The notes under the pieces were generated by a model that was not told the origin of the DNA, searched no databases, and saw only the letters and a program-made list of their open reading frames with translations. Shown here one piece after another: positions 32,200-44,439 of a DNA stretch of 64,000 nucleotides. How positions within the stretch are numbered: the stretch's first letter is position 1; each line of letters opens with the position of its first letter. The translations under genes and the position numbers were made by a program. This DNA comes from Anastrepha obliqua (taxonomy: Eukaryota; Arthropoda; Insecta; Diptera; Tephritidae), in contig NC_072892.1 in the NCBI RefSeq assembly GCF_027943255.1, positions 116,267,792 through 116,331,791 on the forward strand, in the 5' to 3' direction.

Positions 32200-35100
32200 A
32201 TGCACTGCAACAGAATGAAAGGAGGTACTTTACTTTTGGCCGTGTTGGCCACTATTACAACCTCTGGGGCGGCGATGCACAGTCGTGGTTCACCACCTCA
32301 ATATAGTAAGCATCCTGCCGGACGTATCATGCCTATACGGTTCGTTGATTTGGATGAGTCGGATGTCGATTTGAATTATCGGCTGCCAAACGCTACTGAA
32401 CCACTACACTACGACGTCGAACTGACAACGAATGTGCACAACGGCACGAAGAGATTCACAGGCACTGTAAAAATTCTATTAGAAGTTATCGACAACACAA
32501 ATACCATAGTTTTGCATGAACGTCAACTGTCAGAAATCAAAGCAACCATTTCAAACGCAAACGGAACGGGTGGTGTTCAAGAACAGCTAAGCACCTCGTA
32601 TGAGGAGGCACGTGAATTTCTTAGTCTAACACCAACAAACGAGTCACTCATCTTTAGCAAAGGCACCTTTTGGGTTTTGACCATAACCTATGCAGGAGAA
32701 TTGCGTGTCGATAATTTGGGATTTTACTTGTCCACCTATACAGATGAAAAAGACAACACACAGTAAGTGAAATCTTGACCGTTATCAATAGCATTTTTCA
32801 TGGAAACCGCATATGCCTTGTACTTCTAGTTATTTAGCAACGACACAATTTGAGCCGACCGATGCTCGACATGCATTCCCCTGCTTCGATGAGCCAGCCA
32901 AGCGTGCGACATTCACAATCACTATTAACCATGATCCCTCATTAAATGCCATATCAAATATGCCTCTGGACGAAGAAATGAGCAGGTAACTGTGATAAAT
33001 AAATGTCGTAGGTATGTATTAATTTTTCCCCAACTAGACCTGGATATTCAGTCTTCCAAATGACTCCTAGCATGCCAACTTATTTAGTAGCGTTTGTTGT
33101 GTCCGATTTCGAATATACCGAAGGAGTGTTGAACTCGATTCTACAAAGAGTCTACACCCGTCCAGGTACAAAGCAGAATCAGCAATTGGCATTGGTTTCC
33201 GGAATGTTGTTTCTGCAAAGCCTTGCTGAATACTACAATTTCGATTTCGTACTGCCGAAACTCTATCAAGTTGGTGTGCCAGATTTTGCAGCTGGTGGCA
33301 TGGAAAACTGGGGCTTAGTTACGTATCGAGAGGAGTATATGATCTACAACAAGACGATATCGACATCACGTGTACAAATATATGACGACAATATCATTGC
33401 CCACGAACACTGCCATCAATGGTTTGGAAACTTAGTAACTCTCAAATGGTGGACGTATCTTTGGCTGAAAGAAGGTTTTGCTAACTTCTTCGCTTGGAAG
33501 ACGATAGATGCGGTAAATGATCGAAATAATGGTAAAAAAGATAATTTTATATTAATTTTTTCTTTGTTTATTAGGTATATCCTGACTGGGACGTTTATCA
33601 GATGTTCCTTATCGACGACTTTCAAGTTGCACTCGCTGCTGATGGTTCAGGCCAAGCAAATCCAATGACGCATTACGTGCAAACTCCATCCGAGATCTCT
33701 GCACGTTACGATGATATTTCGTATTCGAAAGCAGCCTCGGTACTGTATATGTGGCAGTGTGTGTTGACCGACGAAGTGTTCCGCCAAGGACTAAATCTTT
33801 ATTTGACTACAAAGTAAGTGTGTTTGTACATTTATCGCAACCCATTATAGGCAGCAGCTCTCATTGAGAATGACCGTTGCATAGTTTGTTGGATAGCTAT
33901 TAGTTAACATATGTAGAGATTGTTTTATCATTAAGCAATCTGTCATCACGCGGGTTGCTGTTATGAGATCTAACAGTTGAGAGAATGGCTTATATGAAAG
34001 CTGGTAGTAGTATTCTAAACACAATTCTTTGAGATTTCAAGGCGAAATACCATTAGGCTAACTAACATATAAGTGTAATCATCGGATGGCGACGCAGGAT
34101 GAAGGGATTACCAATTTATTTGCTATATATTGCGATATACAGACATACATACAATAATACACTTATATATAATAATGACATATACGATAAAGTATTCTCA
34201 CCTTCTGATAATTGAAACGTCCTTGTCCTCCAGTCGTTTTGGAGTGATACTAGATTTACATTTTACAACGAAAGTAACCTCGCCCAATAACGTTTAACAC
34301 GGTAGGCGTTATTAACACTAGGGTGGCTAAAACTTTATAGGAATTTAGGGTGTGGCCTAAAGAATAAGAATATCAGAAATTATATAAAAGTGAGTGCATT
34401 ATCGTTGCACTCCCTTCGCACTCTGGAGAATTCGACTATTAATCCCCTTCCTCAACAGCTTACTCCACTAATTGTAAGGAAGTAGTAATCTCAATTAGTT
34501 GATTTGGTGGAGTAATAGTTTTTTCTAACCATCCAACTGTACTATAAGTATTTACATTTACATATCTTAAGGGAACCGATTTACCAAGTCGACCCGTCCA
34601 TCCGTTAGTCCTCTCCTAAAGTATTAAACACGTTCGGGGTCAACTAAAGCCAATTTATGTGCTTATGTACGACCTTTTGAGAAATGGTGCAGGTCTTAAG
34701 TCTTCTTCTTCTTAATTGGCGCGATAACCGCTTACGCGATTTTGGCCGAGTGTAACAAAGCGCACCAGTTGTTTCTTTCCTGTGCTAAGTGGCGCCAAGT
34801 GAATACATCAAGTGAAGCCAAGTCCCACTCCACCTGTTCTTTCCAACGCAGAGGAGGCCTTCCTCTTCCTCTACTACCACCAGCCGGAGCGTTTGTATCC
34901 ATTCGGACGACATGACCCAGCCAACGTAGCCGCTGGATCTTTATTCGCTGCGCTATGTCGTAAAGCTCATACAGCTCATCGTTCCATCGCCTGCGATATT
35001 CGCCGTTGCCAACGTGCAAAGGTCTAAACATCTTACGCAGAATCTTTCTCTCAAACACCCAAACGTCGCTCCATCGGATGTTGTCATCGTCCACGCTTCT

Positions 35101-38033
35101 GCGCCATATGTTAGGACGGGCATGATGAGAGTCTTTTAGAGTGTTAGTTTTGTTCGTCGAGAGAGAACTTTACTATTCAATTGCCTACTTAGTCCAAAGT
35201 AGCACTTGTTTGCAAGAGAGATTCTACGTTGAATTTCAAGGCTGACATTGGGTTTGGTGTTAATGCTGGTTCCTGAGTAAACGAAGTCCTTTACAACCTC
35301 GAAATTTCTAACTGTCAACAGTGACGTGGGTGCCGATACGCGAGTGCGCCGACTTTTTGTTTAATGACAGGAGGTACTTCGTTTTGTCCTCGTTCACCAC
35401 CAGACCCATTCGCTTTGTCTCTTTATCCAGTTTGGAGAAGGCAGAACTAAGGCCGATGATGTCGATATCATCGGCATACGCCAAGAATTGTACGCTCTTA
35501 TAAAAAATTGTACCTGAGCAATTAAATTCTGCGGCTCGTACGAAACTCTCCAACATCAGGTTAAAGAAGTCATACGACAGCGAGTCACCCTGTCTGAATC
35601 CTCGTTTTGTATCAAATGGCTCGGAGAGATCCTTCCCAATTCTGACGGCACTGCTCGATTGAGCAACGTCATCTTGCATAGCCGTATTAGTTTGCGGGGA
35701 TACCAAATTCAAACATCGCGGCATACAGGAAACTCCTCTTCGTACTGTCGAATGCAACTTTGAAGTCGACGAAAAGATGGTGTGTGTCAATTCTCCTTTC
35801 ATGGGTATTTTCCAAGAATTGGCATTTTGTAAATATTTGGTCGATGGTAGACTTTCCAGGTCTAAAGCCACACTGATAAGGTCCAATCAGTTGGTTGGCG
35901 GTGGGCTTCAGCCTTTCACACAATACGCTGGCTAAAACGTTATAGGCGATATTTAGAAGACTAGTCCCGCGGTAATTGACACAGTTTGCAGTATCGCCCT
36001 TCTTATGGATTGGGCAGAGCACACTTAAATTCCAATCGGCAGGCATGCTTTCATCCGACCATATTTTGCATTGAAGCTGATGAGTGCACCTTACCAGCTC
36101 CTCGCCGCCATGTTTGAATAGCTCAGCCGGCATTCCGTCAGCGCCCGCGAGTTTGTTTTTCTTTAGCCGCATTATAGCTCACCTTGCTCTTACGTATGAG
36201 CGTTTAATTCAAAACTATGATTTGAAACTTATTCTTGGTATATCTATACAAAAGGTACTATTTTATTTGACTTCTTTCATTTTCCTGTGAGCGACAAAAT
36301 GTATCTACATATTACGAACATTTTCCTTGCAGTATTTCACATAAAATATATCAGATGTAAATATTCTCCAATTTCACCACAAAAAACTTCAAAAGCGATG
36401 TATGACAGCTATTATTCCTTGCCCCCTTTTTCAAAAGCCTTTGCCATAGCATGGATTTTTTCGGTTTGATGTTGTACGGTATTCAACAATCCCTTATTTG
36501 TTTTAATATTAAATTAATTTTTTTCTATCACTATTTTGAATTTTCCAACAGTCAGTATACTGCTACTGATGAGTCGCAACTTTTCGAAGCTCTTAGTAAT
36601 GCTGCTGATGCACAAAACGTATCACTTCCTGCGACTATGGCGGCTATGTTCTCAAGTTGGTCTCAACAATCCGGTTATCCTCTACTCACCGTTACACGTA
36701 ATTACAACAATAACACATTCACCATAACCCAAGATGCTTTCTTCCCAAACAAAAATCAAACATCTGACAAAACTTGGTACATCCCCTTGAATTATGCCCA
36801 CAAATCAAATCCAGACTACCGTAACACCACCGCATCGCATTTTATGCTCAAAACGAAAGAAATCGAAATCAGCGATAATAGTCTAGCAGCTGATGATTGG
36901 TTGATTCTCAATAAACAATCGACCGGTTTCTATCGCATCAATTACGATGAACAAAACTGGAATCTTATCATTGATGAGCTGAAATCACGACCATACAAAT
37001 TCCATTCACGCAATCGAGCTCAACTAATTTACGACCTCTACCAGTACACTTCTACAGATCGCATCGACTACAGCATGCTATTTAATTTATTGCAATATCT
37101 GCCGAACGAGGATCAGTACGCACCTTGGGCTACGACCTACTCTCTAATTTTTACATTGAAAGTGTATCTGAATAGTGATACGGAATACAACAATTTCTTA
37201 CTCTACGTAGCCTCATTGGTGACAGGACATTTTGAGAAGTTAGGCCTGAATGATGTATCTGGAGCACAGCGTCTTACCGTGCTAGTACGTAACCTCGTCA
37301 TTGAACTCGCTTGCTTGTCAGGAGTTGAGAGCTGTCTGACGGAGACGAAAAACAAATTAAAGGAAATAGTGGACAATGGTATCACCATCGAACCAAGCTT
37401 ACGATGGAATGTATACTGTTACGGCATACGTCAGTCCGGTGATACTGAATTCGATTTTGTCTATAACCAAATATTGCAATCCAGTGATCAAGCGTTTCGT
37501 GACTCACTCACCTCTACATTGGGTTGTTCGCAAACCGAGTCTCAACTACAAAAATTTGTGAGTAGCTCAATCAATGTGTCTGTTGAATGGCGATCACAAG
37601 AGCGCATCACCTTACTCGGTGCAGTGTATTCGAGCAGCAGTGTTGGACTCTTAGTGTGTATTGAATTTCTCAACGAAAATTGGGAGGCATACAGTAATTT
37701 AAATCCGGAATTCACCGGAGTCAACCCACTTTATCAAGCAATGGTTGACATGTCCACCTACATATTTAACAATGAACAAGAAACCAAAGTGAGTATTGAA
37801 ATATGCACACTTCTTATTTGCACTATCTTACAATTTGTCCCCCATTTTGTGATGTATCTTTACAGTATTTGGCGTTACTGGATAAGGTAAAGGGCAGCGA
37901 TAAGCTGCCAAACGATTTGGAGACTGTCGCCAAAGCAAATATTCAATCTAATTTTGACTGGTTGAACGAAAATCGTGATCCGATTATGTTGTGGATGAAA
38001 AAGTTCGCCGAGGGTGGCAGTGCTGCACTCTAA
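32200..38033 (+). CDS. APN-D: complete aminopeptidase N-like gene, no GPI tail
   Basis: Exons 32200-32762, 32830-32985, 33038-33512, 33575-33813, 36552-37788 and 37866-38033 give 945 residues; every junction is GT/AG and in phase. Signal peptide [17 protein letters not shown]. The exopeptidase motif is GGMEN (33294-33308) instead of GAMEN; the zinc site reads [10 protein letters not shown] with LKEGF 18 residues on. Exon 4 keeps ISYSKAASV. It stops right after GGSAAL, so it lacks the hydrophobic end of APN-B and is predicted to be secreted. The first 50 residues differ strongly from A and C, while the following 130 are nearly identical, a mosaic. Intron 4 (2.7 kb) holds a LINE. A poly(A) signal AATAAA lies at 38170-38175. 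Confidence 0.92.
34698..36185 (-). mobile_element. 5'-truncated non-LTR retrotransposon in APN-D intron 4
   Basis: Minus strand, antisense to APN-D. RT pieces: [49 protein letters not shown] (36172-35690), then [11 protein letters not shown] and [12 protein letters not shown] after a frameshift (35886-35308). The C terminus has [17 protein letters not shown] and LGHVVRMD motifs and GRGRPPLRW (35094-34732). The 3' end is an AAG-type repeat next to 34700. The clade is not assigned. Frameshifts make it inactive. A shorter copy is at 48317-48690. The intron before it (33840-34697) has no other feature. Confidence 0.82.
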
Positions 38034-38370
38034 AGCGAATGGTTGCTGAGATATCGGTATTAATAATCGGAATATATAAGTACATAGTAAATGAGGCAGT
38101 GTGCTGGTATTCCCATAGTTCTTTAAACCGTATGAAATCGATAAATGTATGTAATTTAAACTATAAGTAAATAAATATCATAAATGGCAGAATTTAAATA
38201 TCTCTAAAATAATTAAATCTTTGAATGAGAGGTCCTGTGGCCCTATGTTCCACACTGTAACTCTAGGAATTCATGATGATGGTAAAAGGTCCGGTACAAA
38301 AGCATAAGCCCATATTTGGTTTCTAGAAAAAGCTTTAGTAACCTGTGGTTTTGAAAGTTTAGTAAGACAG
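38034..38370 (+). repeat. 3' flank of APN-D, inverted copy of the APN-C 3' flank
   Basis: This stretch matches the reverse complement of about 48130-48316 plus 48691-48870, including GGTCCTGTGGCCCTATGTTCC. It extends the inverted duplication beyond the coding region. Relative to C it has a roughly 55-bp deletion just after the stop codon, and it lacks the LINE tail inserted at 48317. Confidence 0.8.
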
Positions 38371-38815
38371 TTGTATATTTGAACATAATCGGGAATTCAA
38401 AACATGAAATCAATCACGAATTTGCAATATGCGCTTTAAAAAAATACCGTTGGGCACCTTCGAAAACTGCGCTGAGGTGTCTGCTATTAAGCCGCTCTGC
38501 CGCAAGTAGCTACAAATCGTAAGGAAGGCTCATTAAATAGAAATGTGGACAGCCCAGTTAGTGTCTCAAAGGGAAAGAATGTGCAAAGAAATGCCAGATC
38601 TAAAGAAATGAAGCCTTGTACCTTCCTTTCCAATTCCTTTACATCGCCTTCACGTGGTGACACTGTTAACCTAGTGCCAAGATCAAGTAGCTGTCTTCAC
38701 GTAAGAAAGAGGAAACCTTGGTGGAAGCTCTAGGAACGAAAGATGTAAGATAAGAACTCCCGAAAGGGACTGTCCTTTAGGCTGACAACTTAATGTCAGT
38801 ATAAAAGTACTTGTC
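38371..38815. other. Unassigned stretch at the start of the inverted-repeat spacer
   Basis: No clear gene. It may be the upstream part of the decayed LINE that follows. Confidence 0.3.
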
Positions 38816-39279
38816 TCGACACGTCAGCAACAGCCTCGGAGAAGAAATCGACATCGATACCGATCGGGCAACGTTTGGAGGACTCGAAGTACAAAAATAC
38901 CATAGAAAATATTTTATTTAACGAAAATCGCACAAATAACCACTCAGATCAATGGACGTGGAAGATCAATGATTCCATTGATTCCATTCCATCTAAAAGA
39001 TGCAATAATAAAAACCGCAAAGAATGCTATTGGAAAGGAAGCTAAATAAAATGTAAAGTATTTACTAATACTCTATTTGAGACACTGAATATTTATGCTG
39101 AAGACATCTTAGGCGATTCCCAATGTGGTTTCAGAAACTCCCACTCAACTATCGATCAAGGTTTTACTGTCCATCAGATATTTGAGAAGTTTACGAATAT
39201 AACATTGATATATTTTGCCTCTTTGTTGACCTGAAATGGGCATTTGACAAAAAAGACAAAAAAAAAAACAAATAAAATA

Positions 39280-39862
39280 CAGGGTGGGCCAAATAAGACC
39301 TACTAATGACTCAAGACTACTGCCTAACAGTATGCGCAGTTGCTCCATCTTGTGGAAACCACAAATTAGAATACTGCTCCGCCATTGGCCGCAAAAAGTT
39401 TTGAATCAATGTTTTGTAAGAAGCTCCTGAAATCGATTCTGTCGTTCCATCCTCATTTTCGAAGAAATATGGATCGATTAGTGTTAGTGACTAGAGTTAG
39501 TGGCCATAACACCGCACCAAACAGTACATTTAGATGGGTGCAACTGATGTTGGTGTGTTGCCCTTGGGTTTTCAGAGCCCCACAATCTACAGTTTTGTTT
39601 GTTGACATAACCATTTAAATGGGACTGCGCTTCATCTGACATCAAAAAATTATTTAAAAAATCAATTTGTGTGGCTAATTGTGTAAGAATAGAAAAACTC
39701 GATAATTTTAACGCGTTGTGTTGTACTGTAGGGTTCGATAATAAATTTGCAACAATTTAATTATAACCTACAAAACGAGAAAAATAAATACACATATGGT
39801 ATGTCAAAAAATTAAAAAGTTATTTGTGCTTAACATTGTTAGGTCTTATTTGGCCCACCCTG
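39280..39862 (-). mobile_element. 583-bp TIR element of Tc1/mariner type
   Basis: The ends CAGGGTGGGCCAAATAAGAC are perfect inverted repeats of over 20 bp, flanked by TA on both sides (39278-39279, 39863-39864). The minus strand inside keeps SDEAQSHLNGYVNKQNC and WGSENPRATHQHQLHP, a transposase fragment around the first catalytic region. It is therefore an internally deleted, non-autonomous derivative. The fragment at 47830-48125 may be from the same transposase family. Confidence 0.82.
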
Positions 39863-40054
39863 TAGTACAAGGTGAGGTCCAAAATAAAAAGGATTGGCGT
39901 CACAAAAATGTTTTTGATGGCGCCATCTTTTTAATGAGTTAGTTCTTTGGAAGTTACATCCCTTAGCTGACTTCCAGTGAAAGCTTGGTGACATTCGGTT
40001 CAGTGGAAGGGAATATATAGCGCCTAAAGGGTCAGTACGTTTGCGTCATCGTTA

Positions 40055-40870
40055 CAGAAATGAGTTTCGAAGAAAGAGTAGTTACACGTTTCAGAGATGG
40101 TTGTGAGGACATACATGAAATTGAACATACGGACCGCCCAAAATCAGTAACAACCGAAAACTCCATCGAAATTGTTCGTAAATTTATCTAAAATGAACTA
40201 AAATCATGGTTGAAATTCATGGAAACGGATTTGAATATCTCCAAAACATCGATTTATTGCATTTTAACTGCTCATTTGGGCTGAGGAAAGGTCTGTGTAC
40301 GTTTCGTTCCGCACAAGTGAACTGAGGACCAAAAATTGCTCAGAATTCAACATTCGAAAGGCCTCATTAAAGAGGCGAGGAAAGACGATACCTTCCTTTA
40401 CAACATTGTAGCTGGTGATGAAACGTGGTGTTTCCAACATGAATCTGAAACTAAGCGTCAAAGTGCCGAATGGAAGGCCCTAGACGAGCCCCAAACCAAA
40501 AAATCGCGTTTGGAGAAGACAAAAATCTATTCAATGCTCATTTGTTTTCACGATTCCAAGGGAATTGTCCACAAGGCGTTCTTGCCAACGGGCCAAGCCG
40601 TCAATGCAATTTTTTATCTTGGCGTTTTGAAGCGTTTGTTGCATCGCATTCGACGAATTCGCCCTGAATACCACGAAGGAGGAAGCTGGCGCTTATTGCA
40701 TGATAATGCACCATCTCATGGATCCACTCCTGTTACCGATTTTTTGACTAGAAATTGTATATGGCTCCCTGTGACTTCTACCTATTCGGAAAATTGCATT
40801 TGGCCATGAGAGGAAAACGTTTGCGTCTGTTGAGGTCATTCAAAAGGCTTGTAATTATTAAATGCTTCAC
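40055..40870 (+). pseudogene. Mariner transposase relic
   Basis: A start-like MSFEERVVTRFRDGCEDIHE at 40061, then SIEIVRKFI, a HTH part and the DDE core: VAGDETWCFQHES (first Asp), LLHDNAPSHGS (second Asp). The third Asp region is shifted or lost near 40790. Three or more stops or frameshifts. It shares the family of the 21120-21540 relic. Terminal repeats were not identified. Confidence 0.75.
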
Positions 40871-41490
40871 ACAACCGTTCAAGAAATAAGCCCGAATGGA
40901 ACACTATTTCAATGATTTTCAGATAAGTGCCTGCGCTGATTATATTCTTATGACGACTAAAAGCAGACCCACTTTTAGACGCATCTTTAAACATGTTGAT
41001 AAAAATGCAAAAGCCCTAGAACTACATGTAAAAACTGAGAAAATTAAATACATGATTCGATTTGCCAACAACATTACGCGCCATGATCTATCTATAAATA
41101 ACGTTTTTTCGAAAATATCATTAAATACCATATATATTATTTAAAGACTTAAGTTTCTAAAATATCCACAGGATTCGTTGACACGACAGAAACCAACCGC
41201 ATTCGCTACAGCAATGAAATCGAAGAAATTCTTCAAAGACAAAATGTACTACGTTTTATCAAAGCCCAACGGATTAGATGGATTGAGCACGTACTGCGCA
41301 TGTCGAAAGAGCGAAATGCTAGGAAAGCTTTTATTTCAACACCCACTGGAGAAAGATGGTTAAATAACGTGAAATCAGATCTTAAGCAAATAAACGTACA
41401 CAACTGGACAGATGAAGCCAGGGATAGAATAAAGTGGAGAAAAATTGTTGACGAAGCTACGGACCACCACGGGCTGTGAAGTTAAGAAAA

Positions 41491-41924
41491 GTAAGAGGGG
41501 CAGCCCAGTTTGTCCTTAATGCCAAAAGGTATTCGACAATATGATCAAACCGAGGATGGTGGTACAAAAATTCAATAATATGTCTTTGTTTTAGAACTGA
41601 TGTTAGCCCTTACGCATTTACCGTAGGCGTTTGACACTTATGTCATAGCATAAATGAAGCCAACATAGCGCTGCCCTTGAACTATCGTACGGGATAATCA
41701 GTGTCAGAATGGCATCATAGCATGGGTGTCCACTTTGTCGGTGATGCAGGCTACAACATCTCCCGCTTCGAAATTGCTTTCGAAATTGTCGACTTGGAAC
41801 AAGGCGGCAAACTAACGAGATACTTGTCGACTAAAGAGCTAAAGTAGTTTGACAGATGCGGCATATATGTACATTAAGTTCACTTCTTGTTTAAACTCAT
41901 TGCATGACTTTTAACGGTAACTCA
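41491..41924. other. Unassigned spacer
   Basis: Nothing recognised. Confidence 0.3.
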
Positions 41925-42017
41925 AGACGCACCCCACGAATAGGAGGACGAGCTCGGTCAAACATTCAAAAGGGGTAACCGCGCCAATTATATATATATA
42001 TTAAATATATATATATA
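41925..42017 (+). mobile_element. SINE 3' fragment with TA repeat
   Basis: The tail of the tRNA-derived SINE family: AAGACGCACCCCACGAATAGG, GAGCTCGG and GCGCCAATT followed by a TA-rich microsatellite (41987-42017). The tRNA-like head is missing. Confidence 0.6.
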
Positions 42018-42039
42018 CTCTGCGGTGCGTGGAATCTAA

Positions 42040-42800
42040 GTGATCTACGCAGAAGCTTTTTCGTGTACCCTACTACTTCTGATCACAAACTGTAGTCCAA
42101 TGGATTCAGATCTGGACTTCCAGACGTCCAATCTTCTGCGGTTACGAACCCAGGATTATTTTTTTTTTAGCCACTGCTGGGTGGTGTTTGCCGTATGGGT
42201 TGGAGAGGAATCTTGCTGGATGATCCAACGTTCTCCATTGAAGACAGTATTGCTCAACTGCTCACCACGCCTTCTAAGACATCCTCCTAATACAGTTTTG
42301 CCCTGGTTTTAACACCTTTCCCACAGAAATGTGACGCCGAAAGCGATATAACGCCTTTACAAGACAGTCCCCACCAAACCATTACGGAGGCTGGATGGTG
42401 GCCACGCTGAACTCTTGGAACAATATTTTTTGCGTCTATAGGAGTTTTATCACAGATTTTGTCGTTTTGTTAATTAAAAACTTCTTCAACAGTGAACTTT
42501 TCTCATCCGTGAAAAGAATATTTTAATGTGGAGATCATATCCATTTCCCTGGACATGATTTTCTGTTTTCTAAGGGGATTTCTGTGAATTCTTTCTCGAA
42601 TGGCTTTTATGGCGGCACTGGCTCGAGCCATGCAAGGACGACCACTTCTTTTTGTGTCCGCCACTTCAGACGTTTTGGAAAAACGATTGATCGTGCAGTA
42701 AACAAACATTCTCGAAATATTAAGTTTTAGTAAATACTCCATCCATCTTTCATCGTCATCTAACTGAACAAGATATTCTTTCTGATATATCTAGACGGCG
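42040..42800 (-). pseudogene. Tc1/mariner-type transposase relic
   Basis: The minus strand begins near 42740 with a HTH segment: YCTINRFSKTSEVADTKRSGRP and IRERIHRNPLRKQKIMSREM. Then comes a gap and a broken DDE region: FTVEEVFNKQNDKI, DAKNIVPRVQRGHHPASVMVWWG, and a final IQQDSSPTHT-like stretch near 42200. Order and spacing fit a Tc1-like element with an internal deletion and many stops. Confidence 0.65.
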
Positions 42801-42859
42801 TCATTCCACTATCCTTGATGAATGGAAAATCTGCACCCACCTCTATTCATCTGTTAATC

Positions 42860-43420
42860 ACAAAAGGACAAAACCAACCTTTTCACCTGTCTTGCCTTTA
42901 AAAATGTTTAATCCTTTTATTAGTTTCCAGCTGAGCCACACCATACTCACCCACTCTCATCTTTTGAGTTGTTCTTCACCAAACAAATGCCTCCACTGCC
43001 ACGGACAATTATCATTGGAGTGTAATGAAAAGATTATTAAAGTAATTTTTATTTCATTTATTGAATTTTATTACTTCAAACTGGGCATCCAGCTTGTAAA
43101 GCAATTGTTTTATTTCTTGTCTTTTACATACTACGCACAAGCGTTTTTATATTATAGGAATTTTAGTCAATGCAAGCCAATAACAATTTTTCGGTGTTTA
43201 CTTATGTAATATGATTCAAGCATTCACGCGCCGCACATAAAAGAATTACGTTAGCTATGTTTGCATTTAGTTTCAAGTGTAATGAACCTTTTAAGAAATA
43301 TGATTCAATACTATTTAAACGGCACAGCAAAGTGAATGCATAAGTGGACAATAAATAAAAAACCAAAACAAAACAATAAATGTTTATGAATATTAATGTT
43401 AAGGCATATCCGACTTATAA
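42860..43420. other. Unassigned AT-rich spacer
   Basis: No feature recognised. Confidence 0.3.
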
Positions 43421-43689
43421 TCATACTACAGGAGCACATATTATCCTCCTGCCAAAATATAAAAATGTCCTTCAGCACAGCCCTTGGATGTTCATCGCCT
43501 CTCGATCTGCTGAAAGAGCCTTCGTCAAATAATATAAAAACAATGCACAACTACCTTAAATCAAACCACTCGCTAAGACAGATGTTACTATGATAGCTAC
43601 GTTTAAGTTTACCCAATATACATATCATACTAATTTGTAATTTTACGTTTCAAAACTTGTTTATAACTTTTTGTTACATAAGTTAAGTA

Positions 43690-44080
43690 CAAACAAAACA
43701 GGTAAAAGAGTTCCTTCTTGCGCTAAATCTGGAAAAAGCACTTCTTCTTATCGATAATGCTCCATGCCAGGCGAGTTAAAGAGCTGCGACGGCTAAATAT
43801 CGATGATGTGCTTTCCTCCAAACCGTACGGCTCTAATGCATCCCACCGATCAAAACTTTTTAAGGCTTACTTACGTCACATTGCTGCTCATGAGGATACA
43901 ATCGAAGAGTCACTACGAAATATTGACCTGAAAAAAGCGAAAATCCTATTCTAGCTAGGGGTGCTTTTACTGCAACTCCAATTCAGTCATCGTTTCAAAA
44001 ACAGTTTGAAAAACCATTTGACTGGGATTATGACGATATCATACCTCTTTCGGAGTTACGAATACAGATGCATTCAATAT
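43690..44080 (+). pseudogene. Possible DDE transposase fragment (pogo/Tigger-like)
   Basis: Plus strand from about 43708 reads VKEFLLALNLEKALLLIDNAPCHA, the typical strand with the second catalytic Asp, then RRVKELRRLNIDDVLSS. The frame stops at 43954. No DNA-binding domain or termini were found. The text before it (43420-43690) is unassigned. The family is a guess. Confidence 0.4.
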
Positions 44081-44439
44081 TCAATTAATTAAAAATTTGA
44101 TTCGGAAAGTAGAACCAGCAGCAAGCCTTCCAATTTGAAATCGAGCAATGGATTTTGAACCTCATTCGGAAACCACAGCTTTAAATGCAGAGTACTGAAA
44201 TGAAGGCAACGAAACAGCCGGTGAAGGAACGAAGTGATGCTAAATACGAATAAAATCGCATTGTAGGAGGCGATGTTAGCATTAAATATACATACATACA
44301 TATGCTTGGATTGGGCAGAGCAAAACAATGCTTTCTTAAATGATGCTATGACGCTGCAGAGGCTCAGAAACAGTTATCAAGACAGTCATTAAGTTAGTGC
44401 GTTTTTTAAAGGTGGTTTTAAAATTGATAAAAAAGATGT

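Larger units (their letters stand above)
38816..41490 (+). mobile_element. Decayed LINE split by younger insertions
   Basis: Plus strand. An RT piece, AEDILGDSQCGFRNSHSTIDQG, lies near 39090-39165, followed by a degenerate DLKWAFD-like stretch near 39225. After two inserted elements (39280-39862 and about 39880-40870) a later RT piece with ACADYILMTTKSRPTFRRIF (YADD-type box, degenerate) is at 40920-41000, then the C-terminal QRIRWIEHVLRMSKE part at 41270-41310 and a stop near 41478. It resembles the family in APN-D intron 4 but is clearly divergent. Confidence 0.65.

Noticed and set aside
33513..33574. Exon 3 read-through ORF of APN-D ending after [13 protein letters not shown]
   Set aside because: GT donor at 33513 and AG at 33573-33574 with the same exon size in all copies show an intron.
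41987..42017. TA microsatellite as an independent feature or origin
   Set aside because: It is the usual 3' end of the SINE family, also seen at 46437-46453.
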